DNA of 64,000 nt, taken from the NCBI RefSeq assembly GCF_024207115.1, contig NZ_CP100128.1, positions 310,001 to 374,000 of the forward strand. The letters run 5' to 3'. The DNA is from Chromobacterium sp. IIBBL 290-4 (GTDB lineage Bacteria > Pseudomonadota > Gammaproteobacteria > Burkholderiales > Chromobacteriaceae). The translations under genes and the position numbers were made by a program. Positions 62,908 to 64,000 of the stretch are shown in pieces. The notes beneath the pieces were generated by a model. That model was not told where the DNA came from, made no database searches, and saw only the letters and a list, made by a program, of their open reading frames with translations. Position 1 is the first letter of the stretch. Each line of letters starts with the position of its first letter.

Positions 62908-63384
62908 TCAGGCCGGCATCAGCAAGCAGACCGCCTGGGCTTCAATGGCTTCGCAACGGCCCAGATAGCCCAGCTTCTCATTGGTCTTGCCCTTGACGTT
63001 GACCGCGGCGATGTCCAGCCCCAGGTCGGCGGCGATATTGGCGCGCATCGCGTCGATATGCGGCGCCAGCTTGGGCTGCTGCGCGATCAGGGTACTGTCC
63101 ACATTGATGGGCCGCCAGCCGGCCGCGCGCACGCGCGCCGCCGCCTCGCGCAACAGGACGCGACTGTCCGCGCCCTTGAACTCGACGGCCGTATCCGGGA
63201 AATGGCGGCCGATATCGCCCAGCGCCGCCGCGCCCAATAGCGCGTCGGTGATGGCGTGCAGCAGCGCGTCGGCATCGGAATGGCCTAACAGCCCTTTGGC
63301 GTGCGGAATGTCCACGCCGCCCAGAATCAGCGGACGTCCTTCCACCAGCTGATGCACATCGTAGCCTTGTCCGATTCGGAACAT
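62908..63384 (-). CDS. ispF: 2-C-methyl-D-erythritol 2,4-cyclodiphosphate synthase
   Basis: A 158-residue MEP-pathway enzyme: metal site GYDVHQL (Asp, His), [21 protein letters not shown], and C-terminal [11 protein letters not shown]. It follows ispD by 11 bp; the two are separate, not fused. Confidence 0.96.
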   Translation of the reverse strand: MFRIGQGYDVHQLVEGRPLILGGVDIPHAKGLLGHSDADALLHAITDALLGAAALGDIGRHFPDTAVEFKGADSRVLLREAAARVRAAGWRPINVDSTLIAQQPKLAPHIDAMRANIAADLGLDIAAVNVKGKTNEKLGYLGRCEAIEAQAVCLLMPA

Positions 63385-63395
63385 ATTCTTACCGT

Positions 63396-64000
63396 TTATT
63401 CAGCATCCCTCGCGGCCAGGATGGCGCGCGCCAGCGCCAGGTCGCGGGGATAGGTTACCTTGAAATTCTGCGCGTCGCCTTCCACCAGCAAGGGCTTCAT
63501 GCCCAAGCGCTCGATGGCGGACGACTCGTCGGTGATGTCTTCCGCCGCCACGCCAGCCAACGCCTTGGCCAGCAGGCCGGCGCGGAACATTTGCGGCGTC
63601 TGCGCCAGCCACAGGCCATTGCGCGACACCGTCGCGCCCACCCGCCCCTCGCTGTCCGCCCGCTTCACCGTGTCCGGCACCGGCAGGGCCAGCAGGCCGC
63701 CCACTTGATGCTGGGCCAGCGCGGCGATCAGACGCTCCACCGCCGCCGCCGGCAGGCAGCAGCGCGCGGCGTCGTGCACCAGCACCCAGTCATCCTCGGC
63801 GCAGGCCAAGGCCTGCAAGCCCTGCGTCACGCTTTCGGCGCGGCAGGCGCCGCCGACGCGATGGATGGACAGCTTGGGCAGATTCCAGTCGAAATCGTCG
63901 AACCACTCGTCCTGCGGCGAAATCACCACCGCCACTTCATCGATGGCGTCCACCGCCGCCAAGGTGGCCAGCGTATGCCACATCAGCGGCTTGCCGTTCA
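63396..64000 (-). CDS. ispD: 2-C-methyl-D-erythritol 4-phosphate cytidylyltransferase, C-terminal part (cut by window edge)
   Basis: About 200 residues are present; the N-terminus lies beyond 64000. Visible landmarks: [10 protein letters not shown] at the window edge, [20 protein letters not shown] and TQTPQMF-like (LAQTPQMFR), then TDESSAIE. Couples CTP with MEP in isoprenoid synthesis. Adjacent to ispF in one transcript. Confidence 0.95.
   Translation of the reverse strand, partial: NGKPLMWHTLATLAAVDAIDEVAVVISPQDEWFDDFDWNLPKLSIHRVGGACRAESVTQGLQALACAEDDWVLVHDAARCCLPAAAVERLIAALAQHQVGGLLALPVPDTVKRADSEGRVGATVSRNGLWLAQTPQMFRAGLLAKALAGVAAEDITDESSAIERLGMKPLLVEGDAQNFKVTYPRDLALARAILAARDAE

Noticed and set aside
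62908..64000. Fused ispDF gene
   Set aside because: ispD stops at 63396 and ispF starts at 63384; two separate frames.

Overview
The window looks like a chromosomal segment of a betaproteobacterium of the order Neisseriales, most likely Chromobacterium or a close relative. The DNA is GC-rich and the housekeeping proteins (GlyA, NrdR, RibD, IlvD, RpiA, IspD/IspF, Ppx, PhoU) read as typical of that group. This placement is inferred from recognition of the proteins; no database search was run. I saw no tRNA, rRNA or CRISPR array.

Layout. 1-1.8 kb: a chaperone-usher pilus operon on the minus strand, with the usher cut by the window edge. 2.5-9.3 kb: hydrolase, HDOD protein, M32 carboxypeptidase, ribD, two tandem acetyltransferases and nrdR. 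9.4-12.3 kb: two tandem paralogous outer-membrane barrel genes and an intact IS3-family element, which together separate nrdR from glyA (12.3-13.6 kb). 13.8-15.6 kb: a divergent pirin/LysR pair. 16.8-17.5 kb: an AT-rich gap with a strong sigma70-type promoter followed about 100 bp later by a strong intrinsic terminator and no ORF between them, i.e. a candidate small RNA. 17.5-22.5 kb: an AAA ATPase, an MdtJI-type SMR pair, ilvD and lgt. 22.6-28.3 kb: a six-gene phospholipid-type operon resembling ynbABCD of E. coli plus an acyltransferase. An intact IS1595-family element (28354-29384, perfect 8-bp target duplication) sits directly against its first gene.

29.5-42.1 kb: a secreted hypothetical protein, an amino-acid ABC system without its own ATPase, an S9 peptidase, a small secreted protein with an internal cysteine-containing duplication, an MBL hydrolase plus DUF190 protein, a choloylglycine-hydrolase-family enzyme, copper export genes copA/copZ with a palindromic operator, and pncA.

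42.1-58.5 kb is a phosphonate island. It holds a 2-aminoethylphosphonate-type ABC importer (phnS, phnT and a fused permease), a PhnD-like binding protein next to a hybrid sensor kinase, phnN, a DUF1045 gene and phnF on the minus strand, and phnGHIJKLM plus a PhnZ-like HD protein on the plus strand. Shared 10-bp motifs in front of phnS and phnG, and 11-bp-spaced repeats resembling Pho boxes, suggest joint control by PhnF and PhoB. 58.5-64 kb: corA, ppx, phoU, rpiA, ispF and the start of the ispD region, so phosphate-related genes continue past the island.

Most interesting leads: the small RNA with tandem anti-Shine-Dalgarno motifs, the PhnD-like/kinase sensory pair inside a C-P lyase island, the PhnZ-like protein with an altered active-site tyrosine position, and the IS1595 insertion that places the ynb-like operon behind a transposase gene.
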